A stretch of 43,958 nucleotides of DNA from the NCBI GenBank assembly GCA_028276475.1, contig JAPYWH010000011.1, forward strand, positions 1-43,958, in the 5' to 3' direction. Source of the DNA: Thermocrinis sp. GTDB taxonomy: Bacteria; Aquificota; Aquificia; Aquificales; Aquificaceae. A program made the translations under genes and the position numbers. Positions within the stretch are counted from its first letter, which is position 1. The number at the start of each line of letters is the position of its first letter. Shown here piece after piece: positions 16,264 through 25,157 of this stretch. Below the pieces are notes generated by a model that worked only from the letters and a program-made list of their open reading frames with translations, was not told the origin of the DNA and did not search any database.

Positions 16264-17987
16264 TGTCTCACAAGCAATGGAGTTATGAATATGAGCAGTT
16301 CGCTGTTCCGGGTATTTACCCTCTCTTGCCCGAAGAGATATTTAAGAAGGGGCACTCTAACCAAGCCGGGAATTCCCTCGTTGGTTATGTTACTCTGGTC
16401 ATCTATAACTCCACCTATAACTATGGTTTGTCCGTCTTCTACGATAATCTTAGTTTTAACTTCCTTTGTGTTTATGGCAGGTCCGGAGGGGGTTTGTATG
16501 CCAATGGTGTCTCTCTTTAGCTCAACTTCCATCATAATCCTTCCATCTGGAGAGACTATAGGAGTTACATCAAGCTGTAATACTACGTCTTTAAATTGAA
16601 TGTTTGGAACAGCAGTTCCACCCGCACCCACCGCTGCGGTTTCATAAGGCACTTGAACACCTTGCTTTATGGTGGCCTTCTGTCCGTTGATGGTTAAAAC
16701 TGAGGGCTTTGCAATGTTTTTTACAGAACCTATTCTCTCTAAGGCGGATATCCTTAAATTGAGGGCGTTTAGCACACCTTTTTGGTAAGTAAATATAGCT
16801 ATTCCACCTGGAGTAGTAGAAAGACCGGGAGTAGGTAGTGGTGGAGAGCCCACTCCTAAATTTGAACCGACCCCACCAGACCAAGCCTGTGGAACTGGTG
16901 CATTAGAAAACAAAGCGTTCCAATTTATTCCCAACTCCCTAAGGGCTTCTTCGCTTACTTCCGTTATCCTTGCTTCAATTCTAACTCTTACAGGCTCCTC
17001 GCTTATGTATTCTTTGAACCTATCCATTATTTTTTCTATTACCTCTGGGTAATCTGTGATCATTACTGCGTTGAATTCTTTTAAGATTGGGGTGGGTGCT
17101 GTTTGCACTTGGGCTTGTGGCTGTTGCCCTGCGGTTGGTTGGGACTGCTGGGGTGTAGTCTCCACTTTAAACCCTCCCCCACTCAATATTACACCAGCTT
17201 CAGACCTGAGAGGTTCTATCATCTTTATGAACTCTTGGGGAGATATGTATTTAAGATAAAAGATTTTAGTTATTGGTCTTCTTTCCCTTGGATTTTCGCT
17301 TAGGAAGCTTTTAAGTGTTTTGGTGTATTCTTCAATCTGAGAGGGTGTATCGGTTATCACTAAGGCGTTAAAGGTTGGCACTTTGTTTATAACTGTATCC
17401 TTTTTAGTTTTTGGTAAAATCAACCTGTATGCTTCTTCCACGTTTATATTTTTCAAATAAAAGACCCTTGTTGTTCTTTCCTCTGTTGGAGCTATCTTTC
17501 CAGCTACTTTTTGAAAATCCTTTAGGGCTGGCTCCAATCTTTTAATCCTCGCCTCTTCGTCTCTTATGTAAATAGTCCCAAGTGTTCTGTCTATTACGAT
17601 CTCTGCTGAGGGGCTCACCCTCTCCTTTAGAAAACCCACTATTTTTTTGACCTGGTCATCTCCAAGGGCTCCCACATTGATGGTCAGTTCTCCAGCCTTT
17701 GTGATCCTATAAACCTTAGCATCCATAGGAACCGCTATAAGCCCATACTCCTTGAGAATAAGGTTAATAGCCTCTCCAATGGGCATAGGCTTAAAAACAG
17801 ATACGCTAACGGGCTTTTGTAGGTCTGCGCTTATGTTGGGGTCAAAGAGCACGTTGAGCTCTGCCGCCTGAGACAGGGCCTTGAGAACAGTCTCAAGCTT
17901 AGTGTTTTCAAACCTCATCTCCAGGAGTGTGGTGGCGTAGGCAAAACTTACAAGCGCACATAAAATCATTAACAACAATTTTTTCAT
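16260..17987 (-). CDS. pilQ: Secretin, type IV pilus type (PilQ-like)
   Basis: The 575-residue product has a signal peptide (about 1-18), an N0/STN domain (about 20-95), and N1-type repeats with VFYLKNINVEEAYRLI and IFYLKYISPQEFIKMI. A Gln/Pro/Thr-rich linker (about 275-300) leads to a C-terminal secretin domain that includes VEARITEVSEEALRELGINW-like sequence, VPYET, and the closing VIGGVIDD and LLIFITPLLV. It forms the outer-membrane pore for pili or a secretion system. PilQ is preferred over GspD because of the layout and the pilins in the window. A leader with AGGAGGGG precedes the ATG. Confidence 0.85.
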   Translation of the reverse strand: MKKLLLMILCALVSFAYATTLLEMRFENTKLETVLKALSQAAELNVLFDPNISADLQKPVSVSVFKPMPIGEAINLILKEYGLIAVPMDAKVYRITKAGELTINVGALGDDQVKKIVGFLKERVSPSAEIVIDRTLGTIYIRDEEARIKRLEPALKDFQKVAGKIAPTEERTTRVFYLKNINVEEAYRLILPKTKKDTVINKVPTFNALVITDTPSQIEEYTKTLKSFLSENPRERRPITKIFYLKYISPQEFIKMIEPLRSEAGVILSGGGFKVETTPQQSQPTAGQQPQAQVQTAPTPILKEFNAVMITDYPEVIEKIMDRFKEYISEEPVRVRIEARITEVSEEALRELGINWNALFSNAPVPQAWSGGVGSNLGVGSPPLPTPGLSTTPGGIAIFTYQKGVLNALNLRISALERIGSVKNIAKPSVLTINGQKATIKQGVQVPYETAAVGAGGTAVPNIQFKDVVLQLDVTPIVSPDGRIMMEVELKRDTIGIQTPSGPAINTKEVKTKIIVEDGQTIVIGGVIDDQSNITNEGIPGLVRVPLLKYLFGQERVNTRNSELLIFITPLLVRQ

Positions 17988-18014
17988 TTCAACCCCTCCT
18001 ATTCAATATTAAAT

Positions 18015-18044
18015 ATTATACGAATTTCCAAAAAATTGCAACAA
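18015..18044 (-). promoter_or_regulatory. Putative promoter of the secretin gene
   Basis: On the minus strand TTGTTG (18039-18044), an 18-nt spacer and TATAAT (18015-18020) lie across the cdsA stop codon. The resulting leader of about 20 nt carries AGGAGGGG. Confidence 0.45.
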
Positions 18045-18717
18045 AGAGCACCGAATCAAACCTATCCACTAAACCGCCATGTTCTCCCAGTAGATTAGAA
18101 AAGTCCTTAATTCCCACCTGTCTTTTAATAAAGCTTTTGAAAAGGTCCCCCGCTAAGGCGATCAGAACAAAAGGCACTGCCAGAGGGATGGGCTTATTAA
18201 TAAGGTAAAAAAAGAGAGCACCACCAAGCATACCCCCCGCCAAGCCCTCCCAGGTCTTTTTAGGAGATAACCTAACCGCCAAAGGTCTTTTACCGAAAAG
18301 CTTGCCCGCATAATAAGAGGCAGTATCCACTGTGTATGCAAAAAAGACTAACTTAATAAGCTCCCATGAACCTTGGCTTTTGACCATATACAAAAACATC
18401 GGCAAGAAACCCGTGTAAGTAAGCACAAGCACCGCCTTAGAAAGACAGTCCAAGGACCACCTAAGGTATGCAAACAAGAAAGCGAGCAGTAAAACTCCAG
18501 CAATTCCAAGTTCAACGCCCAAAACAGCTAACACAAGAACTAAGGGAGCAAGATAGGAAATTTCGGAAACTTCCAAAGCCTTTCCCAATTCCCTTGCCAT
18601 ACCAAAGGCTAAGAGGCATAGCAGGATTAAAAACATAGAATTTGGAAGAAAGGCAGATAGAAGGGTTGCTACGCCTATGAGGAAACCTACACCTTCCCTC
18701 CCTTTAGAGAACCGCAC
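18016..18717 (-). CDS. cdsA: Phosphatidate cytidylyltransferase
   Basis: The 233-residue membrane protein has about seven helices and the CDP-diglyceride synthase signature SPKKTWEGLAGGMLGG near residue 150, plus the closing LGEHGGLVDRFDS. It makes CDP-diacylglycerol for phospholipid synthesis. It starts with GTG at 18717, overlapping uppS by 14 bp. The uppS-cdsA order is the usual bacterial one. Confidence 0.95.
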   Translation of the reverse strand: MRFSKGREGVGFLIGVATLLSAFLPNSMFLILLCLLAFGMARELGKALEVSEISYLAPLVLVLAVLGVELGIAGVLLLAFLFAYLRWSLDCLSKAVLVLTYTGFLPMFLYMVKSQGSWELIKLVFFAYTVDTASYYAGKLFGKRPLAVRLSPKKTWEGLAGGMLGGALFFYLINKPIPLAVPFVLIALAGDLFKSFIKRQVGIKDFSNLLGEHGGLVDRFDSVLFVAIFWKFV

Positions 18718-19390
18718 CGAATTTTCTCTCCCTGCAGGAAAAGTTTTCTAAGGCTTTTATAAGCTCTTCCTTTGTAAAATCAGGCCAATAAACCGGTGAG
18801 AAGTAAAATTCAGTGTAGGCAACATGCCAAAGGAGAAAGTTAGAGACCCTCTCCTCTCCAGCGGTTCTGATAAGCAAATCTGGGTCTGGGACGCCCACAA
18901 GGTCTAAAAATTGGGTAAACGTTTCCTCGGTTATACTCTTGATGCCAGAGTTTAACAATTTGTTTATTGCCCTAATTATCTCATCCCTACCTCCGTAATC
19001 CACTGCCAAGATAACCGTAATGGATCTACAGTCCTTTGTTTCTTCCTCCGCATAATCCATAACCGTTAAGGTGCCTTTGGGGAGTCTGTCCCTCCTTCCT
19101 ATAAACTTCAGCCGTATGTCTTTCTCCTTCAACTCTGGAACTTTTTCGTTTAAATAGTTTTCAAAGAGCTCAAAGAGGGCTTTTATTTCCTCCTTGGGTC
19201 TTTTCCAGTTTTCTGTGGAAAAGGTGTACAGCGTCAAAAACTCCACACCCAGCTCTTGGCATGCATAGACCACCTCTTCTGCCCTCTTTACTCCCTCGTA
19301 ATGCCCCGCTATCCTTGGCAGTCCTCTCTCCCTTGCCCATCTCCCATTACCATCCATTATGATCGCTAAATGCTTAGGTATCCTCAACAT
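18704..19390 (-). CDS. uppS: Undecaprenyl diphosphate synthase
   Basis: The 228-residue cis-prenyltransferase has HLAIIMDGNGRWARERG at the start (catalytic Asp in MDGNGRW), LTLYTFSTENWKRP, and the C-terminal PDPDLLIRTAGEERVSNFLLW signature region. It makes the C55 lipid carrier for peptidoglycan and LPS. A TATAAT box ends 7 nt before the ATG and there is no ribosome site, which suggests a leaderless message for the uppS-cdsA-pilQ run. Confidence 0.96.
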   Translation of the reverse strand: MLRIPKHLAIIMDGNGRWARERGLPRIAGHYEGVKRAEEVVYACQELGVEFLTLYTFSTENWKRPKEEIKALFELFENYLNEKVPELKEKDIRLKFIGRRDRLPKGTLTVMDYAEEETKDCRSITVILAVDYGGRDEIIRAINKLLNSGIKSITEETFTQFLDLVGVPDPDLLIRTAGEERVSNFLLWHVAYTEFYFSPVYWPDFTKEELIKALENFSCRERKFGAVL

Positions 19391-19396
19391 CGTTCA

Positions 19397-19403
19397 TATT
19401 ATA
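19397..19403. promoter_or_regulatory. Overlapping divergent -10 boxes at uppS
   Basis: The minus strand has TATAAT at 19398-19403, 7 nt before the uppS ATG. The plus strand reads TATTAT at 19397-19402, which would start a transcript near 19409, just before the long inverted repeat that begins at 19413. Confidence 0.45.
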
Positions 19404-19412
19404 ACCAAACCA

Positions 19413-19527
19413 CCTCGGGTGAGAAATTACTTCCATATTTGAGACTTTCTGAAAAAGCTATAGCCTATAGCTTAGCCATAAAGGTAGGCAAGTAAGGTAA
19501 TCCCTCTCCTCCACCTACTTACCCGAG
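19413..19527. other. Intergenic region with long-range stem and inner hairpin (possible structured RNA)
   Basis: The uppS-murE gap (19391-19584) has arms CCTCGGGTGAG (19413-19423) and CTTACCCGAGG (19517-19527) that can pair over 11 positions including one G-T. Inside are TTACTT (19427-19432) with AAGTAA (19490-19495), and the perfect 9-bp inverted repeat AAGCTATAG/CTATAGCTT (19455-19473). The nested order would give one long folded RNA of about 115 nt on either strand. No protein frame or known RNA signature is recognised. Confidence 0.4.
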
Positions 19528-19570
19528 GGCTGGGAGGGTTGGAAAAGGGCGGAAAATTACCTCTCTGAGT

Positions 19571-19576
19571 TAAAAT
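19571..19576 (+). promoter_or_regulatory. Putative -10 box of murE (TAAAAT)
   Basis: TAAAAT ends 8 nt before the GTG start of murE and no Shine-Dalgarno site lies between, so transcription would begin at or next to the start codon. Confidence 0.4.
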
Positions 19577-19584
19577 AGCCTAAG

Positions 19585-20967
19585 GTGGAGCTTTCTAAGG
19601 TAAAGGGCATCACCCAAAATTCAAAGGAAGTTCAGGAAGGCTGGGTCTTTGTAGCCATAAAGGGTTCCTCCACTGATGGGCATAACTTTGTTCAAGAAGC
19701 CCTAAGTAGAGGTGCCAGTTTGGTATTTGTGGAGAGGGATTTAGGAATAAAAGACGAGAGGATCATTAAAGTAGAAGACACCAGAAGGCTTCTCGGAGAG
19801 TTGGCTAATGAGTTCTTTGGCAGACCCTCCGAAAGGCTAAAAGTAGTGGGTATAACGGGCACCAACGGAAAGACAACAAGTAGCCACCTCGTGGAATCAG
19901 TTCTCAACGCAGGGGGCATTCCCACCGGTCTTATAGGCACCATATACTACCGCTTTAAAGACAAAATATACGAATATGAAGGAAGAACGACGCCGGACCC
20001 TATCCAGTGGCACCGGACCTTAAAGCAGATGCTGGAGGATGGGGCAAAGGCAGTAGCCTGTGAGGTTTCTTCTCATGCTTTAGACCAAAGGCGTGTTTGG
20101 GGCACAAAGTTTTTTATAACCGCCTTTACCAACCTCTCTCAGGATCATCTGGACTATCATGGCTCTATGGAAGACTACTTTCGGGCAAAGCTGAGGCTCT
20201 TTGTGGAGTATCCGCAGGAGTATTCTTTAATAAACATAGACGACGAATACGGTAGGCGAATTTTGAAAGAACTCAAAGGAAAAGCTATAACCTACGGAAG
20301 GGAGGGAAACCTTAAAATAATAGACTTTGAGACATCCATTGAGGGTAGCAAGCTTACTCTTGAGTGGGAGGGCAGGACCTACAAATTCTCCTCCAACCTA
20401 AGGGGTGAATTTCAGGCTTACAACCTCAGTTTGGGCATCCTTGTTGGCTTTCTCTTTGGTTTGGATGCGGAGACAATACAACAGGGTGTAGAAAGGGTAA
20501 TCGTTCCCGGTAGGTTTGAGACCTTTTTCAAGGAAGGGAAGTTGGCAATAGTAGATTATGCCCACACACCAGATGCCTTGGAGAAGGTTTTGATCACCGC
20601 CAGAAGGCTAACAAAGGGCAAGTTGTGGGTGGTCTTTGGTGCCGGTGGCAACAGGGATAAGACCAAAAGACCTTTAATGGGAAAGGTCGCGGAAAAGTGG
20701 GCAGACTTTGTGGTTATAACCTCCGACAACCCCAGGTGGGAAGAACCCGAAGCTATAATAGAGGACATTTTGAAGGGCATAGAGCAAAAGCAAAAGGTCT
20801 TTGTGCAAAAGGATAGAAAGGAAGCAATAAAGTTCGCCTTGCAGAACGCCAAAGAGGGAGACGTAGTCCTCATAGCGGGCAAAGGACATGAAGACTACCA
20901 AGAAATAAAGGGAGTAAAATATCCTTTTAAAGACCAAGATGTTGTGAAGGAGGTATTGGATGTGTGA
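19585..20967 (+). CDS. murE: UDP-N-acetylmuramoyl-tripeptide synthetase
   Basis: The 460-residue Mur ligase has the P-loop GITGTNGKTTSSHL (about 91-104), EVSSHALDQ, the carbamylated-Lys region near FRAKLRLF, and the C-terminal VDYAHTPDALEKVL and FGAGGNRDKTKRP. It adds the third residue to the peptidoglycan stem. The C-terminal selector motif reads SDNPRWEEP; the DNPR form favours meso-diaminopimelate over lysine. The start is GTG, since no ATG fits the N-terminal domain. It overlaps the next small gene by 8 bp. Confidence 0.95.
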   Translation: MELSKVKGITQNSKEVQEGWVFVAIKGSSTDGHNFVQEALSRGASLVFVERDLGIKDERIIKVEDTRRLLGELANEFFGRPSERLKVVGITGTNGKTTSSHLVESVLNAGGIPTGLIGTIYYRFKDKIYEYEGRTTPDPIQWHRTLKQMLEDGAKAVACEVSSHALDQRRVWGTKFFITAFTNLSQDHLDYHGSMEDYFRAKLRLFVEYPQEYSLINIDDEYGRRILKELKGKAITYGREGNLKIIDFETSIEGSKLTLEWEGRTYKFSSNLRGEFQAYNLSLGILVGFLFGLDAETIQQGVERVIVPGRFETFFKEGKLAIVDYAHTPDALEKVLITARRLTKGKLWVVFGAGGNRDKTKRPLMGKVAEKWADFVVITSDNPRWEEPEAIIEDILKGIEQKQKVFVQKDRKEAIKFALQNAKEGDVVLIAGKGHEDYQEIKGVKYPFKDQDVVKEVLDV

Positions 20968-21217
20968 TCTGGAGAACCTCTATTACCATCTGAGGGATGA
21001 ACTTTTGAGGATTTACAAGGAGGCAGAAACACCCTTTCCAAAGGTAAAGCTCACAAACCTCCAGTCCGCCCGGCTTTGCGGTCTTGCCAACTTAGCCAAG
21101 CTGATCCTCTATCTGGAAAGGGATGGATACCTGCAAATAAGCAACAAAGAGCAGAGCTTTCAGGATTGGGAAGTGCAGATAGAAGCGTCCATCTTAGATT
21201 TTATGCTGGGCTCCTGA
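20960..21217 (+). CDS. Small protein of unknown function between murE and radC
   Basis: The 85-residue, mostly helical acidic protein (with KLTNLQSARLCGLANLAKLILYLE in the middle) is tightly packed. Its ATG overlaps murE by 8 bp, and its TGA shares a base with the radC ATG (TGATG). The packing supports real translation. No family is recognised. Confidence 0.72.
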   Translation: MCDLENLYYHLRDELLRIYKEAETPFPKVKLTNLQSARLCGLANLAKLILYLERDGYLQISNKEQSFQDWEVQIEASILDFMLGS

Positions 21218-21897
21218 TGTATCCAAAGAAGTCTATAAGAGAACTACCCAAGGACCTGCGTCCTCGGGAAAAGCTCTCCAAGTTTGGTGCATCCGTCCTA
21301 TCGGATGAGGAGCTTTTGGCAGTTATCTTTGGCTCTGGCACAAAAGGTGAGGATGTTATAAGCTTGGCAAGCAAGGTGGTTGGCTTAGGATGGGAAACGC
21401 TGATGTCTATGGATGTGGAAGAGCTAAGTAGGAAGATCAAAGGTTTGGGCTTTGCCAAAGCTTGCCAACTCAAAGCAGTTATAGAACTTGCCAAAAGGAT
21501 AAACGACCCCTACGGAGACTTTAAAATCTCCAACCCTCAGGATGCCTACGATTTTGTTAGAAAAAAGGTGCTCTTTGACGAAAGGAGGGAACATCTCATT
21601 GCCCTTTATCTTACACCAACCAACAAGGTGATAGATTACGAAGTGGTTGCCATAGGCAAAATGAACTCCCTTTATGCAGAACCAAAGGACATACTCTACA
21701 CCGCGGTAAAAAAGGCATGCAGTTCCCTGATCGTCCTACACAACCATCCCAAAGGAGACGCAAGACCATCAAAGGAAGATATAGAATTCACCAAAAGACT
21801 AAAGCAAGCCTGCGAGCTGTTGGGTTTTGAACTTTTAGACCACATTATCATTAACCAAAAGGAGTTTTTCTCACTCAGAAGCAACGGGCTTCTTTAA
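21217..21897 (+). CDS. radC: RadC family JAB/MPN-domain protein
   Basis: The 226-residue product starts at ATG 21217 (the longer upstream reading frame lies over the previous gene and is rejected). It has the N-terminal helix-hairpin-helix-like UPF0758 part ([35 protein letters not shown]) and the C-terminal JAMM metal site [19 protein letters not shown], with both His and the Asp. The biochemical role of RadC is unsettled; a link to DNA repair has been disputed. It converges on mtnP with a 4-bp overlap. Confidence 0.92.
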   Translation: MYPKKSIRELPKDLRPREKLSKFGASVLSDEELLAVIFGSGTKGEDVISLASKVVGLGWETLMSMDVEELSRKIKGLGFAKACQLKAVIELAKRINDPYGDFKISNPQDAYDFVRKKVLFDERREHLIALYLTPTNKVIDYEVVAIGKMNSLYAEPKDILYTAVKKACSSLIVLHNHPKGDARPSKEDIEFTKRLKQACELLGFELLDHIIINQKEFFSLRSNGLL

Positions 21898-22727
21898 ACC
21901 TCCGACCCTTCCAAAGATTCTTCGCACTTGCATAATCTCTCCTCTGGGAGATTCTCTACAAAGAGCCTTAGCACCTCTTTTATCTCCTCCTCTTTGTTTT
22001 TCATCATTAAAATAACCTCCTCGCTGGTTAGACGATAGCCCGCAATACCCGCCGCTGGGTTTGCCACTACACAAAGGCTTGCATAGCACATGCCAAGCTC
22101 CCTCGCCAAGGCAACCTCCGGATAGCCGGTCATACCTACCACATCTCCACCCAATAGCTTTATTGCCCTTATTTCTGCGGGTGTTTCAAACCTTGGACCC
22201 TCCGTGCAGGCATAGATGCCCGCGGGATGATAGCTGAGCTTTAACTGTTCCAAGGTTTCAATCAAAACCTTTCTCATATGAGGGCAATAAGCCTGCGTCA
22301 TATCCACATGAACTACCTTTTTTCCTCTCAGGAGCTTGGAGGGTTTGTCCTCTCCTTGTGCATCCACTGAGTAGATGCCCTTATAAAAAGTGTCTTCCCG
22401 CCCCTTGGTTAAGTCTATGAAGTCATCCACCACCACAAAGTCCCCCGGCTTAAACCTCTCATTGATAGCCCCCACCGCAGAAATGGCTAAAACCCTTTTT
22501 ACTCCAATTTCTTTAAAAGCCCAAAGGTTTGCCCTGTATGGCACAAGGGAGGGAGGATACTGATGGTTGAGCCCATGCCTTGACATGAAGGCAACTTGCT
22601 TTCCACTTAACCCACCCAAGACCACAGGAGAAGAAGGCTCCCCAAAGGGTGTGCTTAGGGATACCTCCCTGAGATTTTTTAGCCCATCCATTCTGTAAAG
22701 TCCACTTCCACCTATAATACCGAGCAT
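21894..22727 (-). CDS. mtnP: S-methyl-5'-thioadenosine phosphorylase
   Basis: The 277-residue phosphorylase has GIIGGSGLY at the N-terminus, [21 protein letters not shown] (phosphate and His residues of the family), [16 protein letters not shown] and [13 protein letters not shown]. It cleaves methylthioadenosine to adenine and methylthioribose 1-phosphate for methionine salvage; some archaeal-type enzymes also accept 5'-deoxyadenosine. The tail holds two Cys in LCKCEES. It diverges from the methyltransferase at 22742 with only 14 bp between the start codons. Confidence 0.93.
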   Translation of the reverse strand: MLGIIGGSGLYRMDGLKNLREVSLSTPFGEPSSPVVLGGLSGKQVAFMSRHGLNHQYPPSLVPYRANLWAFKEIGVKRVLAISAVGAINERFKPGDFVVVDDFIDLTKGREDTFYKGIYSVDAQGEDKPSKLLRGKKVVHVDMTQAYCPHMRKVLIETLEQLKLSYHPAGIYACTEGPRFETPAEIRAIKLLGGDVVGMTGYPEVALARELGMCYASLCVVANPAAGIAGYRLTSEEVILMMKNKEEEIKEVLRLFVENLPEERLCKCEESLEGSEV

Positions 22728-22729
22728 GA

Positions 22730-22739
22730 TAAAATCTTA
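22730..22739. promoter_or_regulatory. Overlapping divergent -10 boxes between mtnP and a methyltransferase
   Basis: The plus strand has TAAAAT at 22730-22735, 6 nt before the ATG at 22742. The minus strand has TAAGAT at 22734-22739, 6 nt before the mtnP ATG at 22727. The whole gap is 14 bp, so both messages would be leaderless if these boxes are used. Confidence 0.45.
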
Positions 22740-22741
22740 AC

Positions 22742-23320
22742 ATGCACAAGTTTGACCCAGAAAAACTGAAGAAGTTAGACGACCCAGAAAGGCTTAGCCT
22801 TTTTGACCCAGAGGCAGTTCTCAAATCCTTTGGGTTAAAGCCCGGCATGACAGCCCTTGATGTGGGCACGGGTGCAGGTTTTTATTTACCCTACCTTTCC
22901 AAAATGGTTTCAGATAGCGGAAAGGTCTATGCCATAGACATAAGCCCAGAGGCGGTGGAGTATGCAAAGGGCAAAGTTAGCCAGCTTGGGCTAAAAAACG
23001 TGGAGGTGCTGATGTCCCAAGAGAACCAAATTCCACTCCCGGACAACACGGTAGATTTCACATACATGGCTTTTGTCTTTCATGAGCTGGAGGACCCTGT
23101 TAAGTTTTTAAAAGAGCTTGAAAGGGTAAGCAAACCCATTAGCTACCTTGCCCTCATAGACTGGAAGAAGGAGGAAAGGGACAAAGGACCACCACCGGAG
23201 GAGGTTTATTCTGAGTGGGAGGTGGGTATGATCTTAGAAGAGGCGGGCTTGAGGGTAGGAAGGGTGGTGGAAGTGGGACCCTACGCCTACGGCTTTTATG
23301 CGATGTTTGTAAAGCAATGA
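22742..23320 (+). CDS. SAM-dependent class I methyltransferase
   Basis: The 192-residue product has the SAM motif ALDVGTGAGFYLPYLS (about 38-54), an acidic end of strand 2 in VYAIDISPEAVEYA, and DNTVDFTYMAFVFHELEDP, the layout of UbiE-like enzymes. The N-terminus (FDPEKLKKLDDPERLSLFDPE) is common in such methyltransferases of unknown substrate. Its stop overlaps the next small gene by 4 bp (ATGA). The substrate cannot be told. Confidence 0.85.
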   Translation: MHKFDPEKLKKLDDPERLSLFDPEAVLKSFGLKPGMTALDVGTGAGFYLPYLSKMVSDSGKVYAIDISPEAVEYAKGKVSQLGLKNVEVLMSQENQIPLPDNTVDFTYMAFVFHELEDPVKFLKELERVSKPISYLALIDWKKEERDKGPPPEEVYSEWEVGMILEEAGLRVGRVVEVGPYAYGFYAMFVKQ

Positions 23321-23565
23321 AAAGAAGCGAAAAGTATCTAAAGTATGGAGTAAAGCTTGAGGATAGGTATCTGATCTACGAGGAGGAAAACCGCAAGGTA
23401 GCGGTGCCATACTTCCACATGGCTTTTTTGTATGTATCAAAAAATAACTTAGTGATCCAAACGGACAGTGTAGAAAGGGTTGTAATAAAACTTGACACAG
23501 AGGATACCGCCAATGAGCTCTTTGAAGACGTTTTAGTTCTCATAGAAAGGCTATACATTAGATGA
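23317..23565 (+). CDS. Small protein of unknown function after the methyltransferase
   Basis: The 82-residue product starts at the ATG that overlaps the methyltransferase stop (ATGA). It is rich in beta-strand-like segments (YLIYEEENRKVAVPY, LVIQTDSVERVVIKL) and ends in a helix. It has no membrane segment and no recognised motif. The convergent transporter gene ends 4 bp beyond it. Confidence 0.7.
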   Translation: MKRSEKYLKYGVKLEDRYLIYEEENRKVAVPYFHMAFLYVSKNNLVIQTDSVERVVIKLDTEDTANELFEDVLVLIERLYIR

Positions 23566-23569
23566 GTTT

Positions 23570-24628
23570 TTACCTCAAAATTCTTCTTTCGTAAATCACA
23601 AAAAGGCTAAACAGCGTAGTAAAGATTATAGGTCCCAAGAATATTCCCACAAAACCAAAGGCAATGATCCCTCCCAAGATGGAAAAGAACAGCACAATGT
23701 ATGGCATTTGCACGCCGATTTTCATAATGAGAGGGCGTATGATGTTGTCAACGGTGGAAATTACGAACATTCCCCAGATCAGTAAAAAAATGGCAGACTT
23801 TATGCTCTGGGTTATAAACAGATAAGCCACTAAGGGTGCCCAGACCGCACCTGCACCAAAGGGTGGGACAAAGGAGGCAAAAAAGGTGGCAAGACCAAAA
23901 AGAGGATAGTATTTAATACCCGCTATAGCATAACCAATAGCGCCAAGCAATCCCTGGGCAAAGCCCACAACCACTGAACCGTAGGCGGTAGCCAGAACAG
24001 TTTTATAGACGGTGCCAAAAATTTCTCTAACATCCTCTTCGTGCATAGGTGTAAATCTTTCAATGAAGCTTACGAACTTTTCGCCATCCCTCAAAATAAA
24101 AAAGAGGGTAAGCAAGAAGACAAAGCTTTTAAAGAGAAAGGAAAAGGCAAAGGTGAATAGGTTTGTGGAAAGTTGAAGTAGCTGTTGGCTCGTGCCCTTG
24201 AGCATTCCCACCACAAAAGACCTAAACTCTTCGGATTTTATATAGTTCAAAAAGACTTCCACCTGCTCTTGGCGGAAAAACTTTTTCAACAGGGCTTCCA
24301 GATCGCTCAAATACTGCTGGTAGGTATGATTTTGAATAAAGTTCAAAAGATAAAAAGAGAGCTCCATGGCTTGGTTTAGGATTATGGCGCCCAAAACTCC
24401 GAAGGGTATCACTATAACGAGCAAGGTAAGCAGAGTGAGAATTAAAGCGGAGAGAGTTGCCCATGGGAGGAACTTTTTCAGTTTTTGATGAACTGGATAG
24501 AGCACCAAGGAGAAAACCAGAGCCCAGAGGATGGGTGTAATAAAGGGTAAGAGGATATAAAAAACTACCACCAAAAGCCCAAGGGTGCTCGCCAGCACGG
24601 AATATTTAAAAAACCTCTCCCTTTCCAT
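23570..24628 (-). CDS. AI-2E family transporter (PerM-like)
   Basis: The 352-residue membrane protein has about eight helices, arranged as three at the start, a long soluble segment (about 95-155), and a C-terminal block with GFAQGLLGAIGYAIAGI and FFASFVPPFGAGAVWAPL followed by PYIVLFFSILGGIIAFGFVGIFLGPI. This layout is typical of the AI-2E/PerM exporter family, whose members include Na+(Li+)/H+ antiporters and signal exporters. The substrate is unknown. Its start lies back to back with smpB. Confidence 0.88.
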   Translation of the reverse strand: MERERFFKYSVLASTLGLLVVVFYILLPFITPILWALVFSLVLYPVHQKLKKFLPWATLSALILTLLTLLVIVIPFGVLGAIILNQAMELSFYLLNFIQNHTYQQYLSDLEALLKKFFRQEQVEVFLNYIKSEEFRSFVVGMLKGTSQQLLQLSTNLFTFAFSFLFKSFVFLLTLFFILRDGEKFVSFIERFTPMHEEDVREIFGTVYKTVLATAYGSVVVGFAQGLLGAIGYAIAGIKYYPLFGLATFFASFVPPFGAGAVWAPLVAYLFITQSIKSAIFLLIWGMFVISTVDNIIRPLIMKIGVQMPYIVLFFSILGGIIAFGFVGIFLGPIIFTTLFSLFVIYERRILR

Positions 24629-24636
24629 TCAGCCTG

Positions 24637-24643
24637 TATAATA
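24637..24643. promoter_or_regulatory. Overlapping divergent -10 boxes between smpB and the AI-2E transporter
   Basis: The plus strand has TATAAT at 24637-24642, 9 nt before the smpB TTG. The minus strand has TATTAT at 24638-24643, 9 nt before the transporter ATG. The two boxes are offset by one base, so only one polymerase could bind at a time. Confidence 0.5.
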
Positions 24644-24651
24644 TTAACACC

Positions 24652-25116
24652 TTGAAGAAGACTGGAGAATTTACCGTAGCCTTCAACAAAGAGGCAAAAG
24701 CAGAGTATGAGATCATTGAAACCTACGAGGCGGGCATAGTGCTTGAAGGTTCTGAAGTCAAAGCCCTCAGAAACAAACAAACTGTTTCTTTCAAGGACAG
24801 CTTTGTGCGTATAGAAAACGGAGAGGCGTGGCTCTATAACCTCTACATAGCCCCATACAGGTATGCTACATTGAAGCCCCCCGACCCCCTCAGAAAGAGA
24901 AAATTGCTCCTGCACAAAAGGGAGATCCTCAGGCTCTTGGGCAAGGTCCAGCAGAAAGGATTTACCATAATCCCCCTCAGGGTCTATTTCAAAGACGGAA
25001 AGGTAAAGGTGGAAATTGCCTTGGCAAAGGGCAAGAAAACCTACGACCGCCGGGAGGAGCTCAGAGAAAGGGACATAAAGAGGCAGATGGAGAGGGACTT
25101 GAAAAACTGGCGATAA
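24652..25116 (+). CDS. smpB: SsrA-binding protein SmpB
   Basis: The 154-residue product shows AEYEIIETYEAGIVLEGSEVKALR and the basic tail KGKKTYDRREELRERD, both diagnostic of SmpB. It brings tmRNA to stalled ribosomes. The start is TTG at 24652, 9 nt after TATAAT with no ribosome site. The tmRNA gene is not in the window. The following htpX gene has its own GGAGGAA site 41 bp later. Confidence 0.95.
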   Translation: MKKTGEFTVAFNKEAKAEYEIIETYEAGIVLEGSEVKALRNKQTVSFKDSFVRIENGEAWLYNLYIAPYRYATLKPPDPLRKRKLLLHKREILRLLGKVQQKGFTIIPLRVYFKDGKVKVEIALAKGKKTYDRREELRERDIKRQMERDLKNWR

Positions 25117-25157
25117 ACATTAGAATATATTTAAAAACCCTCTCCGGAGGAATCGCC

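Noticed and set aside
19413-19527. 6S RNA or SRP RNA in the uppS-murE gap
   Set aside because: The nested stems are suggestive, but no conserved SRP loop or typical 6S bubble sequence could be recognised, so it is left as an unnamed structured region.
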